NCBI GenBank assembly: GCA_029204225.1 | Contig: CM055101.1 | Span: forward strand, 38,237,374 to 38,301,373 | Length of the DNA stretch: 64,000 nucleotides | Direction: 5' to 3' | Source of the DNA: Diphasiastrum complanatum | Lineage: Eukaryota > Streptophyta > Lycopodiopsida > Lycopodiales > Lycopodiaceae | Part shown: positions 43,789 through 54,670 of the stretch, in pieces | How positions within the stretch are numbered: position 1 is the first letter of the stretch | Layout: the number at the start of each line of letters is the position of its first letter | Made by a program: the position numbers and the translations under genes | Notes under the pieces: generated by a model | Told to the model about the DNA's origin: nothing | The model's input: the letters and a program-made list of their open reading frames with translations, nothing else | The model's database searches: none

Positions 43789-45860
43789 GCTGTATTGTGG
43801 TAAATGTGGATACCATTAGAATGGGATCAAAAACTAAGGTATCAATCCGTTGACATTGCAAGATTTTATTCTTTGATTTGGAATTACGACAACATATTGA
43901 AGTAGGCTTGACATAACTTGCCTGTGTTAGGCTAAATGAACTGATTATCATGAAAGCCTTTTGCTGACATCTGGAAAGGCGAGTGGTCGCTGTTATCTAA
44001 ACAGGATCCAGCTCTTCAATCATGTTTGTCAAGAATTGAAGTGAATAAACCAAATTGTAGGTTGCTAAGTAAAATGATGATCACAATTTTTAATTTGACT
44101 CCAGCCAATCTTTAGGGCGTCAAGGAGCTAATTCGTTCAACTAACTTTTTCTGGCACAAAAATGACAGAACTGAAGTTATGTAGTAAGTGGTATTCTTTG
44201 AAATATTTGATGAGACATTTATTGTGAGACAGGCCTTGCTCGAAATTGGCTTCTAATATAGTATAAAAGGTCTTTGGTATCCCATAGCACTTTCCAGCTC
44301 ACATTAACATTTATTCACAAATTGCTCATGCATCATGAAGACTGAAAGTTTTTCTAACCGATCTTTGAATGTCCGACTGATACGTTTACATTTGTTTGTA
44401 TGCCAGGGGCTTTTGAAATTTTCATTCTGCAAAATGTTTTCTGAGTGTGAGTTTCTAACTTATGGTCTGGTTTGAGAAACAGACAGGGATTATCACTTCT
44501 TTGTTAAGTTTTATATCCTGACAATGTCCACCTTTCGAAAGCCATCTGAAAATGAGTAAGAGATATTAAGTCCAACTAGTGGGTCATCTCCACTGTGGCC
44601 ATTATATATTAACCATTGAGTATAAGTGAGTGGGTAGTGCCGCTTTCAAGCATGTGTATGCATTGGCTACATAGAGTTGTTGTCCTTCTTTAAGGTGCCA
44701 ATGTAAAACACGTAAATTACAAACATGACTCTTTACTTTGGCTAGATTCACAAACCACTTGGGTGGATAGCCTTGGCTTTGCAAGGGCAAGCCTAAAAGA
44801 GAGCGGGAAATGTTTGGATGAAAGAAGGCTTAACTTGACAAATATGGGGTGTAATTAAATGCTTTTGCTTTTTAGTTTGGTCTCCCTTTGACTTGGTTTT
44901 TAACAATTAGTTTCTTGTATTTGCATGCTTATGTATTTTGAGAAAGTGGTCAAATCTTGAAATATGTGCAGCCTGATATTTGAATAAAGAAAAAACATGG
45001 TTTCCACACTTCTATTGTCAATGTTTGTTTGTCACCTTGATGGATGTAGTTCTAGAATGCGGACTTTTAGCAATGCTTGAGCATAGCCTAGAAGTGAGCT
45101 ATAATTTGGCTCGTTGTTTGTGTCACGAGTTATGTTGACCCAAGAATCATCGAGAAGTTCGACTGAGAACCCTTTGGATGCATATGGAAATAATGCTTCT
45201 TGTTTCCAAGGGGAGGCTCAAAGAGAAACTTTGGATGTCAAGCTAACCAATTAAGCCAACCCTTTTGGGTGCATATGGAAATAATGAAAGGGTCGGTTTG
45301 GCAATGCATGCAAGTGAGGCTAGTGTTGAAAATAGGCATATTTATCCATCTTAGGTGCTTGCCATTCTCCTATAATCCATTTGTAATGATTTTGGAAGGA
45401 TGATTAGAGGAGTGTGAAGATAGGTAGTTGCATAACTATTTGATTGTTGAGGAAGGGCACCATGGAAGGTAGGCCCACATGATGAACATGTGCTAATCAC
45501 TCGGATGCAAAGGTTCACAACTAGTGATCGTGAAGAAAGTTCAAGTTAGAAGATAAAAGCATGTTGTTATGGTAAGTGCATGGAGCAAGCATGAAGAGAA
45601 CTATGGTAAAGAGGGAATCAAATGCATGGAGTGGACGAGGGAAAACTATGTCATGTTTGTACAATCATTGGGGGAGAGCATTTTGTGTGCGATTTCACAA
45701 ATGAAACAAAAATTAAGGAAAATGAATATGACGTGAATTTAGCAAACATCATAAAGAAGCCTAACAATAAGGAGGATATGGTAAAAGCACTTCTAAGGCT
45801 TTTTCCTCCAAATCCAGAGCAAGGAATTCTTGACTAAGAAACAAGGTAGAGAAAGCATTG
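43789..45860. other. Downstream of the VEL gene, no supported gene
   Basis: The first 300 bases are probably 3' UTR of the VEL gene. A roughly 91-bp offset repeat (TTTGGATGCATATGGAAATA at 45173 and TTTGGGTGCATATGGAAATA at 45264) lies near 45.2 kb. The plus-strand frame at 45622-45837 is protein-like in composition (GGEHFVCDFTNETKIKENEY) but unrecognised and may be part of a decayed element. Confidence 0.4.
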
Positions 45861-45862
45861 TG

Positions 45863-45965
45863 GCCTTAATCAACCAGTGGTAAGGTGGAGAGAAAGTATC
45901 TGTCAAGAAATTTGCCTTAATCAACCAGTGGTAAGGTGGAGAGAAAGTATCTGTCAAGAAATTTG
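45863..45965. repeat. Tandem duplication, 51-bp units
   Basis: Two practically identical copies start at 45863 and 45914 with GCCTTAATCAACCAGTGGTA and end with CTGTCAAGAAATTTG. Confidence 0.95.
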
Positions 45966-47694
45966 GTATGGAACTTGTGTCGTTTCAAGTGGGAAAATAG
46001 GGGCACGAAGATCATGAGGTGCATGCAGTGTCACACGGGTTGCAAAAAATCTCATGTTGATAAGCATAATGGTTGTGGATGATTGGATGCCTTACTTCAT
46101 ATATATAGTGCAACATACTAAAGGTTGCATGGGTGCAAACTACAGCAGCTTTTGCCTAGGATCGATGATGGTGGTAAGACGTGATCACGTGCAAGTAAGA
46201 GGCTTCAATAAGCAAGAAAAATGCAATATCACATTCATACTATGAAATTATAGGAGAAGCAAATGAATGTTCTTGGAAAAGAATGATTTGTCACCAGAAT
46301 TTTTGTTTACTTTGACCTGGAGGATATAACAAATAGTGCGGTAGTATAACTGTTTGTTACACCATTGGTATGGACGCATATAAAGCCCAATTGGTAGATC
46401 TCAACTGGAGAGGGAGTAGACTGCTTATTGTTTGGTAATAGTTCCATCCAAGTGATGTCAACATGGTATACAGTTCACAACTACAAAATCCACCAGATGG
46501 ATGTAAAGAAGTTTGTTTCTTGAAGATCTTGATGATTAGAAGTCCACTAATTGTCAACGAGTCTATTTGATAGTCGGGATGTAGTAGGTTGGGGATGCAC
46601 AATTTTAAAAACACCCTGATTCGGGAGCTGACAACATGGGAATCTGTTATTCTGTCAAATAGCATACGCGGTGACAATATATGTGGTTGTCATTGATAAT
46701 CTTGGAGCTCTGCACAACACTATACAGTGCAACAAAGAAATCTGTTTCTTTTATAGCTAAAATGGAGGCCTTCCTGCTAGAAAATGAAAATACCCTGACC
46801 TGAAATATCACGATAAATGGTTTGATAGTGTCATAAAAACTAGATCTTATTTTGGACACATACATCATGACAAGACCTCTCCCATTAGACCTCTTTGTCT
46901 AAAGAATTTTACTATCTATAATTGTCTTTGAAATTTTTCCTGTAGAAATAGATAGCCTTTGAATTATGGGACGGGATGCGAATGTCGCAATTAACAGGTG
47001 GATACTTACAGCTAGTTAGTTGATATCCGCATAAGCACATCAGAGAGTGCTTAGGCATGTGTATAAGGATTAAAACGGTGCACTATTGGAACATATTGTA
47101 CAACTTGATAAACTATTGAAAATACTTGAGAAGAAACTTCGTCGTTCTCGTGCTTCTGAAGTATTTGTGTATCATCTTGTGCTGGATATTGCTGTGCTTT
47201 CAGCATCTAATTCTGCTAAATTATACGTACTAGCATGAGTCTAACGAAAGTATCATTCATCTAATTTCCAAGACGATCTATACCCTTCCTTACTACAGGG
47301 CCAACAAGCATCTGCTAGTCTTGAGCGATTAGTAGTAGTGTGAGCAACTGGAAGATGTTTCAACAAAGAAAGAGTGAACTCTAATTTCCGATAAAACCCA
47401 GTATGCAATTCCAGAAAGAGAGAGCTAGATCTGATCGATCCTAAGGCGTTGCTGAAAGAAAAGTAGTGGGCTACGGATCGTGCTGGTGTGGTCGACGTGT
47501 GCAGACCATAAATGGGGGCAGACCAGCCCCTCTTACGTGCTGTCTGCATCGCCAAAAAGAAGCAGACAACGCAGGCCGCGGGCAGGGTACGTCCATATAA
47601 AAAGTGATGTTCGGGAAAGAAAGGGACCAACCAGAGCGACGTATGTGGTCAGCAGGTATGAAAACAACTCCTCATGTGCCCAGCCCGGCCTATG

Positions 47695-47698
<4 letters not shown>
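45966..47698. other. Stretch without a supported gene
   Basis: No family motif on either strand. The minus-strand frame 47253-47630 (125 codons) has mixed composition without recognisable domains and lies in a locally GC-richer patch. Confidence 0.4.

Positions 47699-47744
<46 letters not shown>
47699..47744. repeat. (GA)n microsatellite
   Basis: A pure GA run of about 46 bp. Confidence 0.97.
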
Positions 47745-47747
<3 letters not shown>

Positions 47748-47749
47748 TT

Positions 47750-48079
47750 ATGTTTTGGAGAATGATTTTTTAACCAACTTTTGAACTTTGTAAAAGTACA
47801 ACTATACATTATATATTGGTTGTTTGAAAGTGCAAGGTAATCATATAATGGCTTATGATCTCATCTCAAGATGTCTCTGCACTGCTTCGGAAAATTGGCA
47901 AACTATAGAAATGGAATCTTCAAGTTTTTTCAAAAATCGGCAGCATCAAATGTGTGAAGATTTTTTATATAAGCATATATTCATTATTATAAAGAAAAGT
48001 CTTTAAAAAATCGAGAAGATCTCTAAATTGCAAGTTTTTTAAAATAAATCAAAATAGGTTTGCCGAGGAGGAGGGAGAT

Positions 48080-48125
<46 letters not shown>

Positions 48126-48300
48126 GGTTTTTGGAATGATTTTTTTAGTAACCTTTGTACTTTGTAAAATTAAAATTATGGACTAAACAAATGGTTGTTT
48201 GGAGGGATTCACGTTTTGGGGAATGATCTTTTTAGTAACCTTTGCACTTTGTACCCTCTAAAATTCAAATTATGGACTAGATAATGATTGTTTGGAGGCC
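47750..48300. repeat. Three diverged copies of an about 80-bp unit with GA/TG runs
   Basis: Units near 47752, 48129 and 48212 share TTTTGGRGAATGATYTTTTT, then (A/G)TAACC..TTTG.ACTTTGTA, then ..ATTATGGACTA or ACATTATATA, and end GGTTGTTTG. The first two units follow a GA run (47699-47744, 48105-48126), and the second run is preceded by a TG run (48079-48104). Confidence 0.75.
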
Positions 48301-49113
48301 CATTGTAAGGACATAATGACAAATCCTACTGTCGAGGAGTGAAATGAGAGGACGAGACATTATATCCTTGCCATGGGCCGACTAGCACCCATTATCATAC
48401 ATAATTTATGTTGCAAGGATCTTAAAAGATTTCAAAAAATATCATGTTCAAGATTTTGTTAATGATTCCATTCTCGAGGGCTACGTACTTTTAACATTCC
48501 ATTAGTGAGTCTGTGTATTTTTAAGATTGATTCCATCATGAGGGCCAAGTAATATTTCAATATTCCATCCATGACAACTTTGTATATTAAGGGTTGAAAT
48601 TTACAACCAATAAAAGTTGTAGAATATAATGAGGTCCATTTATTATGACCTAGGAATTGTTGGTCCACAAACTCGATCTAGACCATTGATCATGTAAGAT
48701 TTGAGTAGACACATTATGATGTTGCTCGAGTTGCCACACACACACACACACACACATTTTTATCATATAGATTACTATTAAAACTGAAAGACCTTGTTTT
48801 TAAAAGGTGGGTGTGGAAAAGGAGATTTCTAAAATTCATAATATAATCTTAGGATTATTGATAAAGACAAATTAGGGCTAGGGTTTCATGAAAGGTTGTC
48901 ACAACATTTCACTTCACATTTCTAAAGTGCGTTGGATCACACAAATGAAGTTGTTTTTCATGAATTTACACGTTGCAGACTTGCAACTAGCTCTTTAGTA
49001 GAGTTCTTTTTATCTACAACAAAACAAACAAACCCCTAAAACAAAAATTTGAAGCCAATTATGAATCTTGAAATCCATAAAATTCTTTAGAAGCAAATTA
49101 TTAGAGGGGGGGG
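48301..49113. other. AT-rich stretch with a CA microsatellite
   Basis: No supported gene. A CA run lies at 48736-48757. The stretch ends in an eight-base G-run (49106-49113) that is the insertion site of the LTR element that follows. Confidence 0.5.
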
Positions 49114-50023
49114 TGTTGCGCCGGCGCCTCAAAGGGCGCTGGAACTTGAGCGGTTTCCCCAACACGCGCTTAAGTCTAACATTCATCTATCATGCACTTA
49201 CGTAAAAGCCAACTCAGAAACGTAACAAGCTTAACCATTCAGACTTAAGAAAACTGGAATCCCAACCAACCCGAAAGCCAACTCAGAATCCGTCCTCAAA
49301 AGGTAACCAAAGGCAAAGACAAGCCACACATGAAACCCAAGGCATAGTGGTCGCCAAACTGACCAATTGGCATAGCGGCAAGCCCCATGTCGATGACAGG
49401 GACCCTTAGGCGCCAGCGACGCAAAAAGGTTGTAGTAAGGGTCCTTCCACTTGGACCAGTCCCGGAGGCGAAACCGAAATGGTAATCATCCCCAAGGATC
49501 AACTTTATTAGATTTGGAAGAGGTTACATTCATACATAGACTGACCGGTCTCGGGGCCACCAACACGTGCTGGGCATTGTGCCTGGCTCGTGCTGGTAGA
49601 GGGGGCTGAGACCTGGCGACTGGATTCCTGGCGCTGGTTGAGCTGCCCAAGTTTTTGTCTGTCGGACTCCCCCTATAGTTCTGCTGTGATTCGGCGCACC
49701 CCCTCTGTTCTGAAACATAGTGCTTTCTGGTAAAGCACGCTTTTTGGGACTTAGTTTTTATTTTGCTGATTAAGCCTGGCAGAATCAATCTGGCTCCCGG
49801 ACATGGGTCCCGGGAGCCGTCTCGGCGGCCGAATCAACTTGCTTTCCTGACTAGGCCATGACTCAAGCTCCAGAGCTAGCTCATGACTTGTGACTACTTG
49901 ACTGGCTCACCACAGGTCGGAGGCTCAGTCCTTGACGTTCTAACTTGCTCTGGGACCTTAGAGAGTGTCACCCCTTTGAGTCTTACAGGGCACGCTGGGT
50001 GCACCCGAGTCAGCTTTACAACA
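49114..50023 (-). repeat. 3' LTR of the gag-protease element
   Basis: In element sense it begins TGTTGTAAAGCTGACTCGGG directly after the polypurine tract at 50024-50035 and ends CGGCGCAACA at 49114. It is about 910 bp long. The U3-side 416 bp match the right LTR at roughly 95 percent by eye. The right copy has an extra tandem AAGCCTGGC at about 52998. Confidence 0.8.
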
Positions 50024-50390
50024 TCCTCCCCTCGTTTGAGAAAGCTGATGTCCTCATCAGGGCCAAACTAGAACCTAAGACTCATGGCACGGGCTTAATT
50101 CACCGGCCAGACTTTAGTCACATATACAAGGGCACGGGCTTGATTCATTGGCCAAGGGAAACCAACCGTAAAGAGAAGTAATGATATTGTGTTTTGCACC
50201 CAGCACAGGAAAAGTGTGGATCTAGTTCACTTACGTAAAATCTATGTAAAGCTGCTGCACTTAGACATTAGACTGAAGCTCACTCCTCGATGAGAAATGC
50301 AGCTTACTTTATTAACATGAAAGAAAAAGGTACTTACGGCTCCCTTAAGCCTCAGATATGTCATTTTCGTCGCACGTCTGAATGAGTCCC
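50024..50390 (-). other. Non-coding spacer between protease and 3' LTR
   Basis: It contains the polypurine tract (50024-50035 on the minus strand, GAGGGGAGGA) and a repeated CACGGGCTT(A/G)ATTCA(C/T) motif at 50086 and 50122 (plus strand). There is no trace of reverse transcriptase or integrase, although pol would normally occupy 3 kb here. Confidence 0.7.
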
Positions 50391-51161
50391 CTAGGACTCT
50401 AGATATTTCGTTTGGTCGTGCAGGTTGAGCTCCTTGAGCTCTGCATCGGCACTTAGATTCATCTCTAATGTAGAAACTGCAGGCAATGTTGGCTCCATTT
50501 GACCTCGCGTCAACTGGTTTGTCACTGTTGGATGTCCTTCGTTAAAGAAGTGAGCTTTCGCTTGGTCACACAAGGTGAGCTCCTTGAGCTCTGTATCAGC
50601 ACTTGAATTCACCTTTGATGTAGAGACTATAGGCAATGTTGGCTCCATTTGTTCCCGTGTTAGCTGGTCTGTCACTGTTGGCTGTCCTTCGTTAAAGAGG
50701 TGAATGAGATTGGGAGGAATGGTTGGCTCAGGTTCATTTGTGTCGTTCTTTTCTAGTTGGTCCCCTGGCACAGCTCTGACGACACAAGGTCTCCTGCCAT
50801 TATATAATAACACAAGGTTAACCCCTTTTGCCAAGAAGGCCACCACATGTTCGTTAAACCAACTTAACCCCAAAATAGCGTCGAAGGCATCCATCTTCAA
50901 GATTGTGAACGTTAGTCGATTCTTCCAAGCTCCCAGAGAGATTGGTAAGTTGGTTGCCAATCTACAAGTGGTCATTGTACCTTTCGCGGTCTCCACACAA
51001 ATAAGAGTCACGTTTTCTTCACATTGGATGTCCAATTCCCTTGTCAGTTTTTCTGACAAGTAGTTATGTGACGCCCCCAGGTCTACCATGAAGTAAATGA
51101 TCTTGCCTTGAATACAACCTTTCAGGTACAATAACTTGGATCCTCTCACAGGAGTCGCCAT
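50391..51161 (-). CDS. Retropepsin-like aspartic protease ORF of the LTR element
   Basis: The 256-codon ORF starts with ATG at 51161. Residues 1-110 form a retropepsin-like domain (LLYLKGCIQGKIIYFMVDLG at about 11-30, then ASHNYLS, and FDAILGLSWF near 95, the typical hydrophobic-hydrophobic-Gly ILG motif). The catalytic triad, normally D-T/S-G, reads D-L-G, which should impair activity. The C-terminal 110 residues carry a tandem duplication of about 50 residues (NEGQPTVTDQLTREQMEP and NEGHPTVTNQLTRGQMEP). The frame is the same as gag, which ends at a single UAG 33 nt upstream, so readthrough could give a Gag-Pro fusion. The protease would mature Gag particles. Independent initiation at 51161 is the alternative. 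Confidence 0.8.
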   Translation of the reverse strand: MATPVRGSKLLYLKGCIQGKIIYFMVDLGASHNYLSEKLTRELDIQCEENVTLICVETAKGTMTTCRLATNLPISLGAWKNRLTFTILKMDAFDAILGLSWFNEHVVAFLAKGVNLVLLYNGRRPCVVRAVPGDQLEKNDTNEPEPTIPPNLIHLFNEGQPTVTDQLTREQMEPTLPIVSTSKVNSSADTELKELTLCDQAKAHFFNEGHPTVTNQLTRGQMEPTLPAVSTLEMNLSADAELKELNLHDQTKYLES

Positions 51162-51194
51162 AGGATGTTCACGATACGCCGCAAGTGCCCCTAT

Positions 51195-52604
51195 CTATTG
51201 TAAGGCATTCAGGTCAGACTCCGTCAAATCTGTTTCTGGGTCCTCTTCGTCATCCTGTTCACCATCTTCTTGATCAAATGCCTCTCTCTCCATCCTATCA
51301 AATCCTTCAATGGTAGCCATGATTTGCTTATTCAATGGTTTGGGGCATGACCTCCAAGAGTGACCTTGCTGATGACAGTTGAAGCAACGCATGGAACTGC
51401 CCACTGTTGGTGAGCTGTTGCTGTGACTAGCTAAAGGTCCAACATTGTTTCTTCTCTGGAACATGTTCCCTCCATTGTTGCCTTGGTTGCCAAACTCTGT
51501 TTTTGTTGGGAATTTGTTCACGCTACTCGAGGCTTGGTTGCCATTTGGAGCTGAGTCCCCCCTTGAAAAGAAGCTCGGACTCGGTCTGGATCCACTAAAT
51601 ACTCTTGTTGAGGTTGCGAGAGCAGTTGGTGCCAATGTGCTCTCATAATCACAAACCATTTCAGCCGCTCGAATAGTTGAATTAAAATCATGGGGCATGT
51701 AGCTGTCTATCGCACGCCGGGTCCAAGATTGCATTCCAGACAATAGGTAATGAGTTTTGTCCGCCTCGGACATATCTTCAATAACCCATACACTCTGTCT
51801 AAATTTATTGAGATACTCTCGCAATGACCCTTTCTGTTTGAGCCCCGATAATTCTGTCCTCAATCTCATGTGTGAATCCTTCGGTATGAACTCCTCTCGT
51901 AACGTGGCTTTGAATGCGTCCCATGTCTGAAAATGCATTCCTGCCATCCGGTACCAGTTTGTAGTGTAGCCCTTAAAATATGCTAATGCCAAGTCAGTTC
52001 TTTCTTCCTCAAGAGTGTTCATCAGACGGAAGTAATGGTCCGTGTGAAACAACCAATCTTCCACAACTCGAATGTCACGCTCTCCTTTGAAAGTAGGTGG
52101 TGCTTTCACTTTGGCAATCTTCCTTGGGCCTTCCGTGTTTCGCGCTCGTGGTTCTCTTGGTATCTGTGGAGGAAGCGCCACTGCATTCCCCCTAGTTGCT
52201 TCCAACTCTTCAAACCTGGCTTTGAGCCGTGTTAGCCCATCTCTCATTTCTCTAGCAAGGTTAAATTGAGTAAGGTTCATGGTTCGCAAGGATGTTTGCC
52301 ATTCTTTCCTTTCTATTTCTCTGTCCTTCTTCACCTCGCTAAGCATAGCCGTCATTGTGCTTGATAAGTATTGCCGCATCTTCACTTCAAAGAGGTCCTG
52401 TTGCGCCTCTGGCAAGGGTTCATCTCTTGGTGTAGGTTCAGAAGGGCCACCCATCTCTTCTTGGAGAGGCGCCACTGTGGAGTGCATACGATCTTTCTTT
52501 CTCGACTTGGACCTGGTGCCATCTCGATGCATGCGAGAGCTATATTTTCGAGCCAGCTCTTCTCCGTCCGTCAATGCTCGTAACTCTTCAAGATGGTCCT
52601 CCAT
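51195..52604 (-). CDS. Gag polyprotein of gypsy-like LTR element, intact
   Basis: The 469-codon ORF starts from ATG at 52604 with no break. The N-terminus is charged and partly coiled (EVKKDREIERKEWQ, then LKARFEELEATRG). The centre is a retrotransposon gag capsid-type domain at about residues 165-300 (PPTFKGERDIRVVEDWLFHT, YFKGYTTNWYRM, WDAFKATLREEFIP, LKQKGSLREYLNKFRQ). A Ser/Asn-rich spacer leads to one CCHC zinc knuckle (CFNCHQQGHSWRSCP, about 400-415) that would bind RNA, and an acidic tail follows. Length and domain order are typical of plant Ty3/gypsy gag. It ends CAA-UAG-AUA, directly in frame with the protease ORF. The intact frame suggests a young insertion or ongoing selection in trans. 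Confidence 0.9.
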   Translation of the reverse strand: MEDHLEELRALTDGEELARKYSSRMHRDGTRSKSRKKDRMHSTVAPLQEEMGGPSEPTPRDEPLPEAQQDLFEVKMRQYLSSTMTAMLSEVKKDREIERKEWQTSLRTMNLTQFNLAREMRDGLTRLKARFEELEATRGNAVALPPQIPREPRARNTEGPRKIAKVKAPPTFKGERDIRVVEDWLFHTDHYFRLMNTLEEERTDLALAYFKGYTTNWYRMAGMHFQTWDAFKATLREEFIPKDSHMRLRTELSGLKQKGSLREYLNKFRQSVWVIEDMSEADKTHYLLSGMQSWTRRAIDSYMPHDFNSTIRAAEMVCDYESTLAPTALATSTRVFSGSRPSPSFFSRGDSAPNGNQASSSVNKFPTKTEFGNQGNNGGNMFQRRNNVGPLASHSNSSPTVGSSMRCFNCHQQGHSWRSCPKPLNKQIMATIEGFDRMEREAFDQEDGEQDDEEDPETDLTESDLNALQ

Positions 52605-52828
52605 TATAGTCAGAGGTTTACTTCCACCAGATTATCGCCTCAATCCTTTTTATATTTGAAACTCTCCTTCTGTCGGCCGGGCCCCACAGCTCTCTTTTCT
52701 TCTTTATTAAATCAGCTTCAATGAAAATATCCCCTCCTCAAACTTAGCACGCCCACATCACCTGAGAGCCAAGTAGGAACCAGGTCATTTGTGTCCAAGC
52801 AAGCACACAACAAACGGAACATACCAAT

Positions 52829-53252
52829 GAGACCTGGCGACTGGATTCCTGACGCTGGTTGAGCTGCCCAAGTTTCTATCTGCCGGACTCCCCCTATAGT
52901 TCTGCTGTGATTCGGCGCACCCCCTCTGTTCTGAAACATAGTGCTTTCTGGTAAAGCACGCTTTTTGGGACTTAGTTTTTATTTTGCTGATTAAGCCTGG
53001 CAAGCCTGGCAGAATCAGTCTGGCTCCTGGACATGGGCCCCGGGAGCCGTCCCGGCGGCCGAATCAACTTGCTTTCCTGACTAGGCCATGACTCAAGCTC
53101 CAGAGCTAGCTCATGACTTGTGACTACTTGACTAGCTCACCACAGGTCGGAGGCTCAGTCCTTGACGTTCTAACTTGCTCTGGGACCTTAGAGAGTGTCA
53201 CCCCTTTGAGTCTTACAGGGCACGTTGGGTGCACCCGAGTCAGCTTTACAAC
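52829..53252 (-). repeat. 5' LTR (matching part) of the gag-protease element
   Basis: Direct repeat of 49608-50023, same orientation, ending next to the G-run at 53253. The sequence between 52605 and 52828 (leader) has no counterpart in the left LTR. A tRNA primer-binding site could not be identified with confidence. Confidence 0.8.
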
Positions 53253-53639
53253 GGGGGGGGGGGGGCTCCAAGGCCATTCCACCAGGGTGGTAGCCCAAGG
53301 CGGAAGGCCCTTCCCACAGTGGAATGGCCGAGGTGGTGGCCTTCCACGGCATGAAAACTTTCTGCTGTAGTTTTTTTTTACATGCACATTTTGCATCCCG
53401 AAAGGTGCATGTAGAAAAATTTGGAAAAAAAAAAAAAGAAAAGAGGAGCAAAAAAATTATGTGAGGCACCTCAATTTTCTTCTTGAAAAGCAAAAAATGA
53501 TTTTATGAATTATGAATGGTCATAAAGAAGTTCTACTACGACCTTATCAAAAGTATAAAAAAAATGTGAATCATAAAATAAATTCAACCATAATGTAAAA
53601 TCTTGTGCCAATCCTTTTGGGAAAGGATCTCTTTAGCGA

Positions 53640-54670
53640 GATTGACATCAAATTTAATGGTATTAACTAGAAAAGGTCCTATGTCTCCACTCATGATGTC
53701 AAAAAGGTGGTGCGTATGGCCTCAGAAGATGGGAGGGTCCAAGTGTTATCACACGTTGTGGCTATGCCAAAAGCGGCCCTGAAGGCTGTGGTGTCTACAA
53801 TGGTGAATGGCAGGTTCATGTGGTAGATCATGCTAACAACAACCTCGTTAGCCTCCCTCCTCATGGTGGGCGTCAGGGCGTGTCGCATGGTCTGCTACCT
53901 ACTCTGACCACGTGTGGCATGGCCTCTATGACCAGGAGTCACCGACGACATGGAGGTCTAACATGTGGATGGCATGTCAAACAACGTGGAAGTTGTGCTA
54001 TGTGGAGGCACATAATGGTGTGACGAAGGTGGGATGTCAACAGGGGGAGCATGTGCAAGAGCATCATTATTGTTGGAGGTGGGTCATGGGTGGTGAACGG
54101 TATGTTGTGTAGGTGGTCATACTGGGTGGTTGGCACAAAGTCGAGGTGGTCATCGTCCTCCTCGTCGACTGTGTGGGTGGCGGAGTCGATGGATGGGTCC
54201 CGCAACCTCTGAAATAGGGAGAACATGTGTGGCGGCTGTAGGTGTGATGGGCTACTGAGACAAGTCATCGATGGAGTGAATGGCACCACGTCCCCCTCAC
54301 TACAAGGAGCATGGCCGTGTGTGTGGGACCTAGAAGGAGGTGTCATGCAAACATAGGTGGAGGGCTAGCGTGGAGGTGGTGGCATGTGATACGATGATGG
54401 CAACTGGGTGGGTGGTGGCATGCGGGAGGAGGACGACTACTAAGAGGGAGGTGGTTGCGTCGCAAACCAAGTATCCCCTTGTAGACATGGCCCAGCCTAA
54501 CAATAACCTCTCTATATTGTGCCAGGAGACGTTGGCGCACATCTAGTGGGACCTGATTGCAGGGGTTGCTCCCAGACTGCATGGTTTGACATGTGGGAGA
54601 CCTACATGACAGGCTACAATGAGGTGACCTCCGGCCACATTGGATCTCTGATTTGTGGGGAGAGTTGTTT
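53640..54670 (-). pseudogene. hAT transposase relic (BED-type N-terminus and DUF659-like part)
   Basis: Minus-strand frames near 54582 read GSNPCNQVPLDVRQRLLAQY, like the end of the BED zinc finger and linker in plant hAT transposases. Frames near 53830-53700 read MNLPFTIVDTTAFRAAFGIA, then LPSSEAIRTTFL, like the DUF659 block (LPF..V....F......PS...LR..LL). Between them the frame is broken and Pro/His-rich. The DDE catalytic core and the dimerisation domain are not seen. It was a DNA transposase and is now inactive. Confidence 0.6.

Larger units (their letters stand above)
49114..53252 (-). mobile_element. Non-autonomous Ty3/gypsy-like LTR retrotransposon carrying gag and protease only
   Basis: The minus-strand element has plus-strand edges TGTTGCGCC (49114) and CTTTACAAC(A) (53252), so it starts TGTTG and ends CAACA in its own sense. 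Both sides abut G-runs (49106-49113 and from 53253), giving a G5 target duplication. The left, 3' LTR is 49114-50023. It is preceded in element sense by the polypurine tract GAGGGGAGGA (50024-50035). The right LTR shares the last 420 bp or so (49608-50023 with 52829-53252), but the remainder does not match, so one copy is rearranged. It encodes gag and a protease and no reverse transcriptase or integrase. The layout recalls TR-GAG non-autonomous elements. Confidence 0.85.

Noticed and set aside
49296-49502. Minus-strand 68-codon frame with Gly-rich, protein-like composition inside the 3' LTR.
   Set aside because: It lies wholly within the LTR, has no domain and no counterpart in the other LTR.
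54338-54546. Possible arrays of short direct repeats (GGTGG, ATGGTGG) resembling a repeat-spacer pattern.
   Set aside because: There is no regular spacer length or conserved repeat, and the setting is a plant nuclear genome. It is simple GT/GG-rich decay of the hAT relic.
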